From positions 434,001 through 498,000 of the forward strand of contig NZ_JAIVAR010000003.1 of the NCBI RefSeq assembly GCF_020171925.1: a stretch of 64,000 bases of DNA, read 5' to 3'. Position 1 is the first letter of the stretch, and the number at the start of each line of letters is the position of its first letter. This document shows positions 56,027-63,540 of the stretch, piece after piece. Both the position numbers and the translations under genes were made by a program. The stretch is from Rossellomorea aquimaris (GTDB taxonomy: Bacteria; Bacillota; Bacilli; Bacillales; Bacillaceae_B). Below the pieces are notes generated by a model. That model was not told the DNA's origin. It saw only the letters and a list, made by a program, of their open reading frames with translations, and made no database searches.

Positions 56027-57133
56027 TTATTGTCTTACCGCCCACTTCGGACGTTTCATATGTGAAAAGAAGCTGTTCCTTCTGGAGCGGGAGTGGATGC
56101 GGTCTTCGCAGAAACGGTCCGCTGCTTCCATTGTGGTCATCTGCTGGTTCTCTGCTTGAAGGTAAATATTCTGAAGGGTGTTATAGATGGCACTTGTCTT
56201 TTGTAGGACACGTTCTTTATTCGGTTCATATAATTCATCCGCGACCTGGATCAATCCGCCGGCATTGACGATATAATCCGGTGCATAAAGGATTCCTTTT
56301 TCATGTAGCTTCAACCCATGGGACAGGTCGAGTAACTGATTGTTGGCTGAACCTGCGACTGCTTTGACTTTCAGCTGATCGATCGTATCATCATTGATGA
56401 TGCCCCCGATGGCACAAGGGATGAATACATCGGCATCGACGGAGTAAATTTCGTCACCAGACACGACTTTGATTGCCGCTCCCATATTCTTAGCCTTCGA
56501 AACCAGTTGATCGATCGAGCCCTGATTGATATCCGTCACATACAGATCCGCTCCTTCGTCAAGGAGGCGCTCTGCCACTTTATAACCCACTTTCCCAAGG
56601 CCTTGGATCGCATAGCTTTTCCCGTGGAGATCCCTCGAACCCCATACTGTCTTGTTCGTTGCCTGAATCCCGTAAATGACGCCCATCGCAGTCGGGATGG
56701 AAGAATCCCCGCTTCCGCCGTAGACTTCATCGACACCGACAATGCAGTTCGTCTCTTTTAGCGCGTAAACGAAATCCTCAGGCTCCGTCCCCATATCGGT
56801 GCCTGTGTAGAAGCGTCCATTCAAGGATTCCACAAATTGACCGAACGCACGGAATAATTCCGGATGCTTATCTTTGGCGGGATCACCGATGATGACCGCC
56901 TTCCCCCCTCCAAAATCTACGTCCGCTGCCGCACATTTATACGTCATTCCCCTTGAAAGGCGCAGCACATCGTTCAATGCTTCGTCCACTGATGCATATG
57001 GCCTCATCCGGCATCCGCCGAGCGCTGGCCCGAGTGTCGTGTTATGTATGGCGATGATTGCTTTGAGTCCTGTATCTTCATCATTACAAAAAACAACTTG
57101 TTCGTGGTTCTTGATTTGTTCAAACATATCCAT
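56027..57133 (-). CDS. pdh: Phenylalanine dehydrogenase
   Basis: NAD-dependent oxidative deamination of phenylalanine (and often tyrosine) to the arylpyruvate; 368 residues. Glu/Leu/Phe/Val dehydrogenase fold: catalytic Lys residues in [20 protein letters not shown] and [14 protein letters not shown] as the NAD motif. Phe-type rather than Leu-type marks are [36 protein letters not shown] and the C-terminal RNSFFS...RPKW, which I recall from Lysinibacillus/Bacillus PheDH. The ATG at 57133 follows GGGGGAAGAG; an upstream ATG at 57151 touches a cre site. Confidence 0.92.
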   Translation of the reverse strand: MDMFEQIKNHEQVVFCNDEDTGLKAIIAIHNTTLGPALGGCRMRPYASVDEALNDVLRLSRGMTYKCAAADVDFGGGKAVIIGDPAKDKHPELFRAFGQFVESLNGRFYTGTDMGTEPEDFVYALKETNCIVGVDEVYGGSGDSSIPTAMGVIYGIQATNKTVWGSRDLHGKSYAIQGLGKVGYKVAERLLDEGADLYVTDINQGSIDQLVSKAKNMGAAIKVVSGDEIYSVDADVFIPCAIGGIINDDTIDQLKVKAVAGSANNQLLDLSHGLKLHEKGILYAPDYIVNAGGLIQVADELYEPNKERVLQKTSAIYNTLQNIYLQAENQQMTTMEAADRFCEDRIHSRSRRNSFFSHMKRPKWAVRQ

Positions 57134-57153
57134 TTCTCTTCCCCCAGTCATTT

Positions 57154-57167
57154 TGTAAACGCTTACA
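57154..57167 (-). promoter_or_regulatory. Perfect palindromic cre (CcpA) site before phenylalanine dehydrogenase
   Basis: TGTAAACGCTTACA fits TGWNANCGNTNWCA at every position and is fully palindromic. It lies 21 bp upstream of the chosen start and 19 bp after the thioesterase stop, so CcpA could block initiation or elongation into the catabolic genes when preferred sugars are present. Confidence 0.85.
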
Positions 57168-57185
57168 GATTAGAACACAAAAAAA

Positions 57186-57581
57186 CTATATTTTCTCTAT
57201 CCGTTCTCTTATTTTCTCTTTAGGCAGGACAACCTGCTTGACCTCTCCCTTACCGATGATTCGATCATTCTTGGAATCTTTCACCGTCACTTCAGTGAGG
57301 ATGATGCTCCCCTCATAGTTTATGACGGTCGCTTTGATTTCAAGACTGGAACCGGTGCGTGCAGGGGCCATGTGCTCGACAGTCACTCTTGCTCCCATGC
57401 CCTCTTCCCCTTCCTCCAGATAAGGAAGGATGATTTTCCTCGATGCCCATTCCATGTGATAGACCATCGAGACGGTGGAGTACACAGGATGGACGACATC
57501 GCCCTCAAATTGGGCATGCATGTCAGGGGTCACCTCCGTCATGATCGTAACGGAATGCCCTTCAGCTAATCCGGACTTCAT
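57186..57581 (-). CDS. FlK-like hotdog thioesterase
   Basis: 131-residue hotdog-fold protein. FEGDVVHPVYSTVSMVYHMEWASRKII and GMGARVTVEHMAPARTGSSL correspond to the Ser/Thr, Glu and His positions of the fluoroacetyl-CoA thioesterase (FlK) group. As first gene of the transcript leading to phenylalanine dehydrogenase, it may hydrolyse an aryl-acetyl-CoA side product, comparable in role (not in sequence) to PaaI; this is inference. The ATG follows AAAGGGGG. Confidence 0.78.
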   Translation of the reverse strand: MKSGLAEGHSVTIMTEVTPDMHAQFEGDVVHPVYSTVSMVYHMEWASRKIILPYLEEGEEGMGARVTVEHMAPARTGSSLEIKATVINYEGSIILTEVTVKDSKNDRIIGKGEVKQVVLPKEKIRERIEKI

Positions 57582-57624
57582 CGCTTTCCCCCTTTAAACC
57601 AACGCATTATACATATTCATATAA

Positions 57625-57670
57625 CGTTAATTTAACGATATAATAACATTCAGTATTATAAATAGTCAAT
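57625..57670 (-). promoter_or_regulatory. Promoter and 13-bp operator of the thioesterase-PheDH operon
   Basis: On the minus strand TTGACT (57670-57665), 18 bp, TTATTA (57646-57641), then the near-perfect palindrome CGTTAAATTAACG (57637-57625) three bases after the -10. The same layout recurs at 60788, 62313 and 63363. Confidence 0.75.
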
Positions 57671-57840
57671 ATATTGTTAAAATTTAAACTACTCAGATTC
57701 CGCTTGAAGGTACGTCCCTCAATGCTTTAAAGAAGAAAAGCGACAGCGCTTGTTCAGCCCTGAGTTACGTCGATTTTGATTATTAAGTGTGCTTCTCAGA
57801 ACGTCTTGAGCGTATGTGCGATTGAGCCACTCTAAGCATT
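57671..57840. other. Intergenic remnant region
   Basis: It holds a half copy of the GAAGGTACGTCCCTC palindrome (57707-57733) joined to an AAGAAAAGCGACAGCGCTTG tail. No gene is seen. Confidence 0.5.
57707..57733. repeat. Left half of the GAAGGTACGTCCCTC palindrome family
   Basis: GAAGGTACGTCCCTCAATGC followed by TTTAAAG matches the left arm and centre of the 25185-25230 element; the right arm is missing. Confidence 0.85.
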
Positions 57841-57877
57841 AAAAAAAGTAACGGGACGGGGTCCCGTTACTTTTTTT
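57841..57877. terminator. Terminator of the ABC importer operon
   Basis: AAAGTAACGGGAC and GTCCCGTTACTTT pair over 13 bp with a GGG loop, with A/T runs on both sides; it overlaps the last base pairs of the ATPase gene. Confidence 0.93.
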
Positions 57878-58676
57878 AGGATAATAGTGCGCGGTCGCTT
57901 GCGAGTTTGCTGCCGCGGATCCGCTGAAATTCGTTAAGGAGGCCTTCAACGGTAAGATGTTTCTTCTCATCCTCATTGACCTCGAGGATAATCTGGCCTT
58001 TGTCCATCATGATCAGCCGGTTCCCAAGATCGAGTGCCTGCTGCATATTGTGGGTGACCATCAGTGTGGTCAGCTGATATTTCTCCACGATTTCCTTCGT
58101 CAGGTTCGTAATCAGGTCGGCACGTGCCGGATCAAGCGCTGCGGTATGTTCATCGAGCAGCAGGATCGACGGCTCCGTGAAGGTGGCCATCAATAACGAT
58201 AGAGCCTGCCTTTCCCCACCGGACAATAAACCCACCTTTGCATTCAACCGGTTCTCAAGTCCGAGGTGCAAAGTTTCCAGCACTTCCTTGAAGAACTCTT
58301 TCCGCTTCTTCGTCACACCCAACCGGAACGTCCTTGTCCGGTTCCTCGAGTAAGCCATTGCAAGGTTTTCCTCGATCGTCATCGAAGGCGCCGTCCCCGC
58401 CATCGGATCCTGGAACACCCGTCCGATCAGCTTGGAGCGTTTATATTCAGAGACCCTCGATACATCATGATCATCGATCAGCACGTTCCCGACATCTGGG
58501 AGGAGCACCCCCGACACGATGTTCATCAACGTCGATTTACCGGCTCCATTACTTCCAATCACGGTGACAAAATCCCCTGGCTTCATGGAAAGTTGGATGT
58601 CATCGAGGGCGATTTTTTCATCCGGTGTGCCTTCATTGAACACTTTATGAATTCGATTTAATTGCAGCACCGTCAT
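57876..58676 (-). CDS. ABC importer ATP-binding protein (TrpZ-like)
   Basis: Nucleotide-binding subunit of 266 residues. Walker A IGSNGAGKSTLM (~residues 42-53), Q loop VFQDPMAGTAPSMTIEENLA, signature LLSGGERQALSLLMA, Walker B ILLLDEHTAALDPA and H-loop MVTHNM. It overlaps the permease gene by about 30 bases. The start is uncertain between ATG 58676 and GTG 58670; the latter is better spaced from AAAGGG. It energises uptake with the two genes upstream. Confidence 0.88.
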   Translation of the reverse strand: MTVLQLNRIHKVFNEGTPDEKIALDDIQLSMKPGDFVTVIGSNGAGKSTLMNIVSGVLLPDVGNVLIDDHDVSRVSEYKRSKLIGRVFQDPMAGTAPSMTIEENLAMAYSRNRTRTFRLGVTKKRKEFFKEVLETLHLGLENRLNAKVGLLSGGERQALSLLMATFTEPSILLLDEHTAALDPARADLITNLTKEIVEKYQLTTLMVTHNMQQALDLGNRLIMMDKGQIILEVNEDEKKHLTVEGLLNEFQRIRGSKLASDRALLS

Positions 58677-59676
58677 CACCCTTTCTGTCGGAAGTCAGTG
58701 GAACCTTGTGCATTCGTTCCGCCATCCGTTGTGCTTTGCGTTTATTATCTTTGTATCTGTCCATCACTTTAGGCATGATCAATGCGAGGATGACGATGAC
58801 TGCCGTGATCAGCTTCATATCCCCGGTTTCAAGGAATTCAACCCGGAGTGCCATACTGACGACCAGTCGATAGATGATCGCGCCCCCTATGACCGCAAGC
58901 GTCGTGCGTGCAATCGTCTTTGTACCGAATAACGCTTCCCCGATGATGACCGATGCAAGACCGATGATGATCATCCCGATCCCCATCCCGACATCGGCGA
59001 AACGGCTGTACTGGGCGATCAGCGCACCGGATAGGGCAACCATCCCATTCGAGATCCCGAGGCCGAGGATGATCATCAGATTGGTATTGGCCGAGAAGCT
59101 TCGGATCATCCGTTGATTGTCACCTGTCGCACGGAGCGCCAGTCCGATTTCCGTTTTCAAGAATGCGTCCGTCAAGAACTTGATGGCTAGCGTGATGATG
59201 ACCATGATGAAAAGAATACTCCATGTTCCCGGCAGCGGTTCACCAAGACCGACTGCCATCCACAATTTATTCAGTGCCGTATCGATCCCCAGCGGCGCCC
59301 AGATGTTTTCAACACCCGTAAAAGCTGTTTCCTGATTCAATAACGGTACATTCGACCGCCCCATGATCCTTAGATTGATCGAATAGAGGGCGATCATCAT
59401 CAGAATCCCTGATAATAACGCATTGATCTTTCCAAATGTATGAAGTAATCCTGTTATGCATCCTGCGATAAACCCGATCACGATCGCTGACAAAGTCGCG
59501 ATCACCGGGTTTACACCGCTGACGATCATCGTGGCTGCGACAGCAGCCCCGGTCACGAAGCTGCCATCGACTGTCAAATCAGGAAAATCCAATATCCGAA
59601 AGGACAAGTAGACTCCAAGGGCCATAATCGCATATATGATTCCAGATTCAAAAGATGCAAATATTGCTGTTGGCAC
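58645..59676 (-). CDS. ABC importer permease (BPD_transp_2 type)
   Basis: 343-residue membrane protein with about nine hydrophobic segments. The N-terminus GIIYAIMALGVYLSFRILDFPDLTVDGSFVTG is typical of permeases paired with TrpX/DUF534-type binding proteins, and ALRATGDNQRMIRSF is the cytoplasmic coupling loop. GTG start, 16 bp after the binding-protein gene. Confidence 0.88.
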   Translation of the reverse strand: MPTAIFASFESGIIYAIMALGVYLSFRILDFPDLTVDGSFVTGAAVAATMIVSGVNPVIATLSAIVIGFIAGCITGLLHTFGKINALLSGILMMIALYSINLRIMGRSNVPLLNQETAFTGVENIWAPLGIDTALNKLWMAVGLGEPLPGTWSILFIMVIITLAIKFLTDAFLKTEIGLALRATGDNQRMIRSFSANTNLMIILGLGISNGMVALSGALIAQYSRFADVGMGIGMIIIGLASVIIGEALFGTKTIARTTLAVIGGAIIYRLVVSMALRVEFLETGDMKLITAVIVILALIMPKVMDRYKDNKRKAQRMAERMHKVPLTSDRKGDDGAAIKSNS

Positions 59677-59692
59677 GAATCATCATCCTCCC

Positions 59693-60697
59693 TTATTGTT
59701 CAAGAAACTTCCCTAATTCAGACCACGTTTCCTTCACTTCCACACCTTGTTCCTCTGCTGCCTTTTTGTTGAACATCAATTCAAAGTTCTGTGGAGCCTG
59801 TACAGGGATTTCAGAAGGCTTCTTCTCACCCTTCAGGATTTTGACTGCCATCAATCCTGTTTCATAACCAAGGTCTTCATAATTGAATCCACTTGCTGCA
59901 ATCGCACCCTTTTTCAATGAATCAAGCTCACCGACAAAAAGTGGGATGTCCTTTTCATTGGCAACACCGATGACCGACTCCAACGCGGAAACCACTGTAT
60001 TATCTTTCGGGATGTAAATGGCATCCACGCGACCCGTCAATGATTCTGCCGCCTGCTTGACATCAGCCGATGTAGAAACGGAAGCTTCGACGATTTTGAC
60101 TCCCTTTTCTTTTGCAATCTTATTGATTTCCTCTGCTTGAACAACCGCGTTCTGTTCACCAGAGTTATAAATGATCCCGATTGTCTTCGCTTTCATTTCA
60201 TCCGTTACGAACGAAAGCGTCTTTGAAATGGCTTCAGGATGAGTATCCGTCGTTCCGGTGATATTTTCACCCGGCTCGTCGAAGGATTTCACAAGCTCTG
60301 CCCCAACCGGATCCGTTACGGAAGTAAAGACGATCGGAATTTTCTTCGTAGCATTGAGTGCATGCTGTGCACTAGGGGTGGAATTCGCGAAGATCAGGTC
60401 GACACCGTCACCCACAAGGTTTTTAGCTGCTGTCTGGGAGTTACTTTGATCTCCCTGCGCGATTTGGACATTATATTCAACATTTTCGCCTTCTTTAAAA
60501 CCGTTATCCGCCAACGCCTTCTTGAAGCCTTCGAACGCTGCATCCAGAGAAGGATGTTCAACGATTTGGGTGACCCCGATCACATACTTCTTTTCACCGT
60601 CATCCGCCGAACCCTTTTCACTTCCACCGCACCCGGATAAAACCGACATACCGAGAAGCATTGTCATGGCACCAACTAGCAAACGTTTCTTCTTCAT
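59693..60697 (-). CDS. ABC importer substrate-binding lipoprotein (TrpX family)
   Basis: 334-residue lipoprotein with signal peptide and lipobox (MSVLSGCGG, acylated Cys near residue 23). The mature part shows the two-lobe ABC_sub_bind fold: IGVTQIVEHPSLDAAFEGFKKAL, DLIFANSTPSAQHA, IPIVFTSVTDPVGAELV, and DAIYIPKDNTV. This family includes the tryptophan/aromatic amino-acid binding protein TrpX. Next to phenylalanine and tyrosine catabolic genes, an aromatic amino acid or arylpyruvate ligand is likely but unproven. ATG 60697 follows AAAAGGGGGA. Confidence 0.87.
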   Translation of the reverse strand: MKKKRLLVGAMTMLLGMSVLSGCGGSEKGSADDGEKKYVIGVTQIVEHPSLDAAFEGFKKALADNGFKEGENVEYNVQIAQGDQSNSQTAAKNLVGDGVDLIFANSTPSAQHALNATKKIPIVFTSVTDPVGAELVKSFDEPGENITGTTDTHPEAISKTLSFVTDEMKAKTIGIIYNSGEQNAVVQAEEINKIAKEKGVKIVEASVSTSADVKQAAESLTGRVDAIYIPKDNTVVSALESVIGVANEKDIPLFVGELDSLKKGAIAASGFNYEDLGYETGLMAVKILKGEKKPSEIPVQAPQNFELMFNKKAAEEQGVEVKETWSELGKFLEQ

Positions 60698-60787
60698 TAG
60701 AATCCCCCTTTTTCTCTTAAAAAGATTGTTTATGATTAATAGTCTTGAAAGACTACCAAACCCTTTTGTGATAAAAATACACACCCT

Positions 60788-60832
60788 CGTTAATACAACG
60801 TTATATTATCATCACTGTCACAAAATAGTCAA
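60788..60832 (-). promoter_or_regulatory. Promoter and 13-bp operator of the ABC importer operon
   Basis: On the minus strand TTGACT (60832-60827), then GATAAT (60810-60805, 16 bp) or TAATAT (18 bp), then CGTTGTATTAACG (60800-60788) directly after the -10. The TATTGACTATTT around the -35 is shared with the thioesterase promoter. Confidence 0.75.
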
Positions 60833-60896
60833 TAATATTCCGAAAATTTAAAAATTAATACTAGTATAGATGGTTTGGACGGGAATATCTAGGGGT

Positions 60897-61110
60897 TTTT
60901 CGGTTTTTTTGGGGTTGGGGGGGTTGGTGTGGGGCTAGGTTGTGGTGCGGTTGGGGATTGGGGTGTGGCCGGGTGTGGTGGATGGGCTCGGGTGTGGCGG
61001 ATGGGCTCGGGTGTGGCGAGTTTGTCGGGGTGAGTGGTTGTGACCGTTGCGCACGGGTGGGGCCGGTGTGCGGGGTGGGGCCGGTTTGCCGAGGTGGGGC
61101 GATTGTGTGT
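60897..61110. repeat. G-rich direct repeats with quadruplex potential on the plus strand
   Basis: Runs of GG to GGGGGG are spaced by 2-6 bases through 200 bp. Near 60975-61020 a 19-bp unit (GGATGGGCTCGGGTGTGGC) is repeated exactly twice, and near 61050-61100 GGTGGGGCCGGTKTGC repeats at 18-19 bp. The strand bias is extreme: almost no C runs on the same strand. Confidence 0.8.
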
Positions 61111-61137
61111 GGCGAAATTTGTCGCTTTTTGAAGAAT

Positions 61138-61250
61138 GGCAGATAAATCGAAATTTTGGCAGATAAAATTTTATTTTGGAAGATAAATCGAAAAAACGGC
61201 AGATAAAAAATTTTTTTGGAAGATAAATCGGGAAAACGGCCGATAACGTT
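61138..61250. repeat. 20-bp-phased GGMAGATAAATCG array (array D)
   Basis: Units start at 61138, 61158, 61178, 61198, 61218 and 61238, exactly 20 bp apart, each GG(C/A)(A/C)GATAA followed by ATCGAAA or A/T runs. Two unit types alternate: GGCAGATAAA and GGAAGATAAATCG. Confidence 0.93.
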
Positions 61251-61345
61251 CAACTCCATCCCTAAGCAAACCCACGCTGCGCGAATTCCACAAGCAAATC
61301 CCACAAAAAAAGCACGCTCCCCCAAACGGAACATGCCCCTCACCA

Positions 61346-62299
61346 CTATTTCATCCTACTCTTCGCCAATTTTTCAAAAATCCGCTCGGCATCACGCATC
61401 ATCTTCTCTATCAACTCTTTCACAGTCGGGATATCGGACACGAGCCCCGACACCTGGCCTCCATTGATGAATCCCTGATCGAGCTTCCCTTCCAATGCAC
61501 CGATCCGGTGATAGTCTTCCGATGTCAGCTGTCCGAATTCTTCCGGAGGCACCCCTTCTTTTTCTTTCCGGATCAAATCCGCCGAGTAAGGTGTCTTCAT
61601 GACCCTCCTTACTTTTCCGACTGAACGACCGACAATCACCGTGCCGTCATCCTTCGCATCAAGCAGGGTCCTTTTGTAGTTTTCATGAAAGGGGGCTTCC
61701 CTTGTCGCGATGAGACGGGTCCCCATCTGAACGCCGCTTGCGCCGAGTGCGAGCATGCTTGCAAGTCCCCTACCATCTCCGATCCCACCTGCAGCGACCA
61801 CTGGGATGTCCACTGAATCAACGAGTTGAGGGATCAAAGCGAGCGTTGTCGTTTCCAGGTTCGAATTGATTCCCGCCGCTTCATATCCTTCTCCTACAAT
61901 AATATCCGCACCTGCTTCCTCCGCTTTCACCGCTTGTTTTTTGGAAGCGACCACGCAGATCACCTTCACCCCATGCTCGTGAAAGTAAGGGATGAGGGGC
62001 GTCGGATTTCCTGCCGATAAGGACACAACCGGCACCTTATGATGAACGACCAGACGGACCATCTCCTGTAAATGAGGGGTGATGGCGATAGGGATGTTCA
62101 ATGCAAAAGGCTTGGCTGTACGATTCTTTGTTTCTATTATGATGCGTTCTACTTCCTCTACGCTCATCGTCCCGACCCCGATCGTGCCAAGTGCCCCCGC
62201 TTCTGAGACGGCAGCCGTTAATGGAGCATTACTGATATTCCCCATCCCCCCTTGAAGGATCGGGTGTTTAATATTGAGAATTCCCGTTAGATTATTCAT
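61346..62299 (-). CDS. Nitronate monooxygenase/FabK-like flavoprotein
   Basis: TIM-barrel FMN protein of 317 residues in the 2-nitropropane dioxygenase family. HPILQGGMGNISNAPLTAAVSEAGALGTIG at the N-terminus, GADIIVGEGYEAAG, IPVVAAGGIGDGRGLASMLALGASGVQMGTR (FMN phosphate loop, ~175-205). Typical length. Family members oxidise nitronates or act as enoyl-ACP reductases; the role in this cluster is unknown. ATG behind GAAGGGGG. It has its own promoter after the paaX terminator. Confidence 0.85.
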   Translation of the reverse strand: MNNLTGILNIKHPILQGGMGNISNAPLTAAVSEAGALGTIGVGTMSVEEVERIIIETKNRTAKPFALNIPIAITPHLQEMVRLVVHHKVPVVSLSAGNPTPLIPYFHEHGVKVICVVASKKQAVKAEEAGADIIVGEGYEAAGINSNLETTTLALIPQLVDSVDIPVVAAGGIGDGRGLASMLALGASGVQMGTRLIATREAPFHENYKRTLLDAKDDGTVIVGRSVGKVRRVMKTPYSADLIRKEKEGVPPEEFGQLTSEDYHRIGALEGKLDQGFINGGQVSGLVSDIPTVKELIEKMMRDAERIFEKLAKSRMK

Positions 62300-62312
62300 A
62301 AAAATCCCCCTT

Positions 62313-62325
62313 CGTTAATTTCATG
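62313..62325 (-). promoter_or_regulatory. Operator-like site of the nitronate monooxygenase gene
   Basis: CATGAAATTAACG on the minus strand follows a TATAAC -10-like hexamer. Its right half is identical to the thioesterase operator (AAATTAACG), but the left half has diverged. Confidence 0.5.
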
Positions 62326-62400
62326 TTATACTTTCTTGAACATGTAGACAAGTTCCATTTATCGTTATGTCAAGAAAATGAATACGTGATCCCACTAGTC

Positions 62401-62432
62401 AAAAACCCCTGCCATTTCAGCAGGGGTTTTTT
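62401..62432. terminator. Terminator of paaX
   Basis: AAAAACCCCTGC and GCAGGGGTTTTT pair over 12 bp with a 7-nt loop. Confidence 0.93.
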
Positions 62433-62434
62433 GA

Positions 62435-63310
62435 TCAATCCAGTAACAAAGGATGCGTCATGATGTCGTAACTGCGATCCTTATTTTTCAATTCATTTCC
62501 GTCTTCGAATACACTTTCGAAGAATCTGGAAGCGGGTTCCGCAAGTTCTTTATAGTATTCTGCAAACAAGGATGCTGCGTGTGACCCGAGCCACTTCTCA
62601 GGTAACAGCTCCTCCGGCAGTCCCGGGTCCACGAATAGGAATTTGCGATATTCATGCACAAGCTTCGTTCTTTCAACGAAGCACTCGGCATCCGTCATAT
62701 CGCCCTTTTTGATTTTGTTCTTATCGATCATATATTGCTGGCTGTACTGGGCAATGAATTCCTGATATCGGTCATTGATCTCGTTCAAGTCCCAACTCTT
62801 TTCGACCAATCGCTGATTTTCATTCGGCCCTTTATAATCTGCAACGAAGAAATCGACATAATCTTCGATGTCATATTTCCTGATCAGTGCCTGCACCTGT
62901 TTTTCCAGATTGTTCGGGGAGATCCATGTAGACGTCGACAGCGTCCCGAATCCGCTCCAAACCAGTTCTTTACGAAGTTCGTCACGGATGCTGCGGATCT
63001 CTTCAGGAATGTTATACATGAAGATCCGCCACTTCCCGTCCCACTCCTGTGGCTTGAGCTTGAAGATACGATTCGCCGCTTCTTCCATTCGGTCGATGCC
63101 GGGCTCCGTCAATGAATAATAACTCTTATTCCCCTGTTTCTCGGCCTGGACCCATCCCTGTTTGTTCATTCTTGAAATCGCAGCACGCACGGCTTGATCA
63201 TTGTGCCCGAACTCATTCAGCAGTCGGATGAGGCTGCCGATCCATATTTTGTTTCCGTAGTGGCGTATGTAATCCCCATAAAGGGTGAAGATCATTGATC
63301 TGGTATTCAT
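62435..63310 (-). CDS. paaX: PaaX-family transcriptional repressor
   Basis: 291-residue regulator of phenylacetate degradation. N-terminal winged helix (SMIFTLYGDYIRHYGNKIWIG...FGHNDQAVRAAISRMNKQGWV, ~5-60), central DEWDGKWRIFMYNIPEEIR-like segment (EWDGKWRIFMYNIPEE, ~90-105) and a PaaX C-terminal domain. In E. coli and Pseudomonas, PaaX is released from DNA by phenylacetyl-CoA (family knowledge). ATG 63310 follows AAAGGAGAGG; an upstream in-frame start at 63334 has no such site. It lies next to a paa-type thiolase and a 13-bp operator. Confidence 0.92.
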   Translation of the reverse strand: MNTRSMIFTLYGDYIRHYGNKIWIGSLIRLLNEFGHNDQAVRAAISRMNKQGWVQAEKQGNKSYYSLTEPGIDRMEEAANRIFKLKPQEWDGKWRIFMYNIPEEIRSIRDELRKELVWSGFGTLSTSTWISPNNLEKQVQALIRKYDIEDYVDFFVADYKGPNENQRLVEKSWDLNEINDRYQEFIAQYSQQYMIDKNKIKKGDMTDAECFVERTKLVHEYRKFLFVDPGLPEELLPEKWLGSHAASLFAEYYKELAEPASRFFESVFEDGNELKNKDRSYDIMTHPLLLD

Positions 63311-63362
63311 TGTGATGCCTCTCCTTTTGCACAATCACTTTTGTGGAAAAACTTTCTTGTAA

Positions 63363-63375
63363 CGTTCATTTTACG
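63363..63375 (-). promoter_or_regulatory. 13-bp operator upstream of paaX
   Basis: CGTAAAATGAACG on the minus strand lies about 55 bp before the paaX start, downstream of GATAATATATT. It matches the consensus CGTNNAATKAACG seen at the importer and thioesterase promoters, consistent with autoregulation. Confidence 0.6.
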
Positions 63376-63489
63376 TTTAGTAAATATATTATCACAAACA
63401 ACTTAAAAAATTAATTATTATTTCTGAATTTCTTTCACTTAATTAATAGTAGTTGTTTTCTATATAGATAACCGTAAACTATTCCGCAA

Positions 63490-63535
63490 AAGAAAAAACA
63501 CCAGAAAGAGGTCCAGCAATCCGCACCTCTTCCTT
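63490..63535 (-). terminator. Terminator after the thiolase gene
   Basis: On the minus strand GGAAGAGGT pairs with ACCTCTTTC across a 12-nt loop, and TTTTTTCTTTT follows shortly after. Confidence 0.7.
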
Positions 63536-63540
63536 CATTG

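Larger units (their letters stand above)
60833..61345. other. Gene-free region with G-rich repeats and array D
   Basis: About 500 bp between the importer promoter and the end of the nitronate monooxygenase gene. It consists of a G-rich repeat (60897-61110) and the 20-bp array D (61138-61250). A 161-codon open frame across it is an artefact of the repeats. Confidence 0.6.

Noticed and set aside
56027..57133. Leucine dehydrogenase (bcd)
   Set aside because: Key stretches ([27 protein letters not shown]-terminal RNSFFS...RPKW) follow phenylalanine dehydrogenase rather than the leucine enzyme pattern.
60861..61346. 161-codon open frame on the minus strand, Pro/His/Thr-rich
   Set aside because: It spans the G-rich repeat and array D, has no ribosome-binding site and changes character with each repeat; the openness is a by-product of repeat composition.
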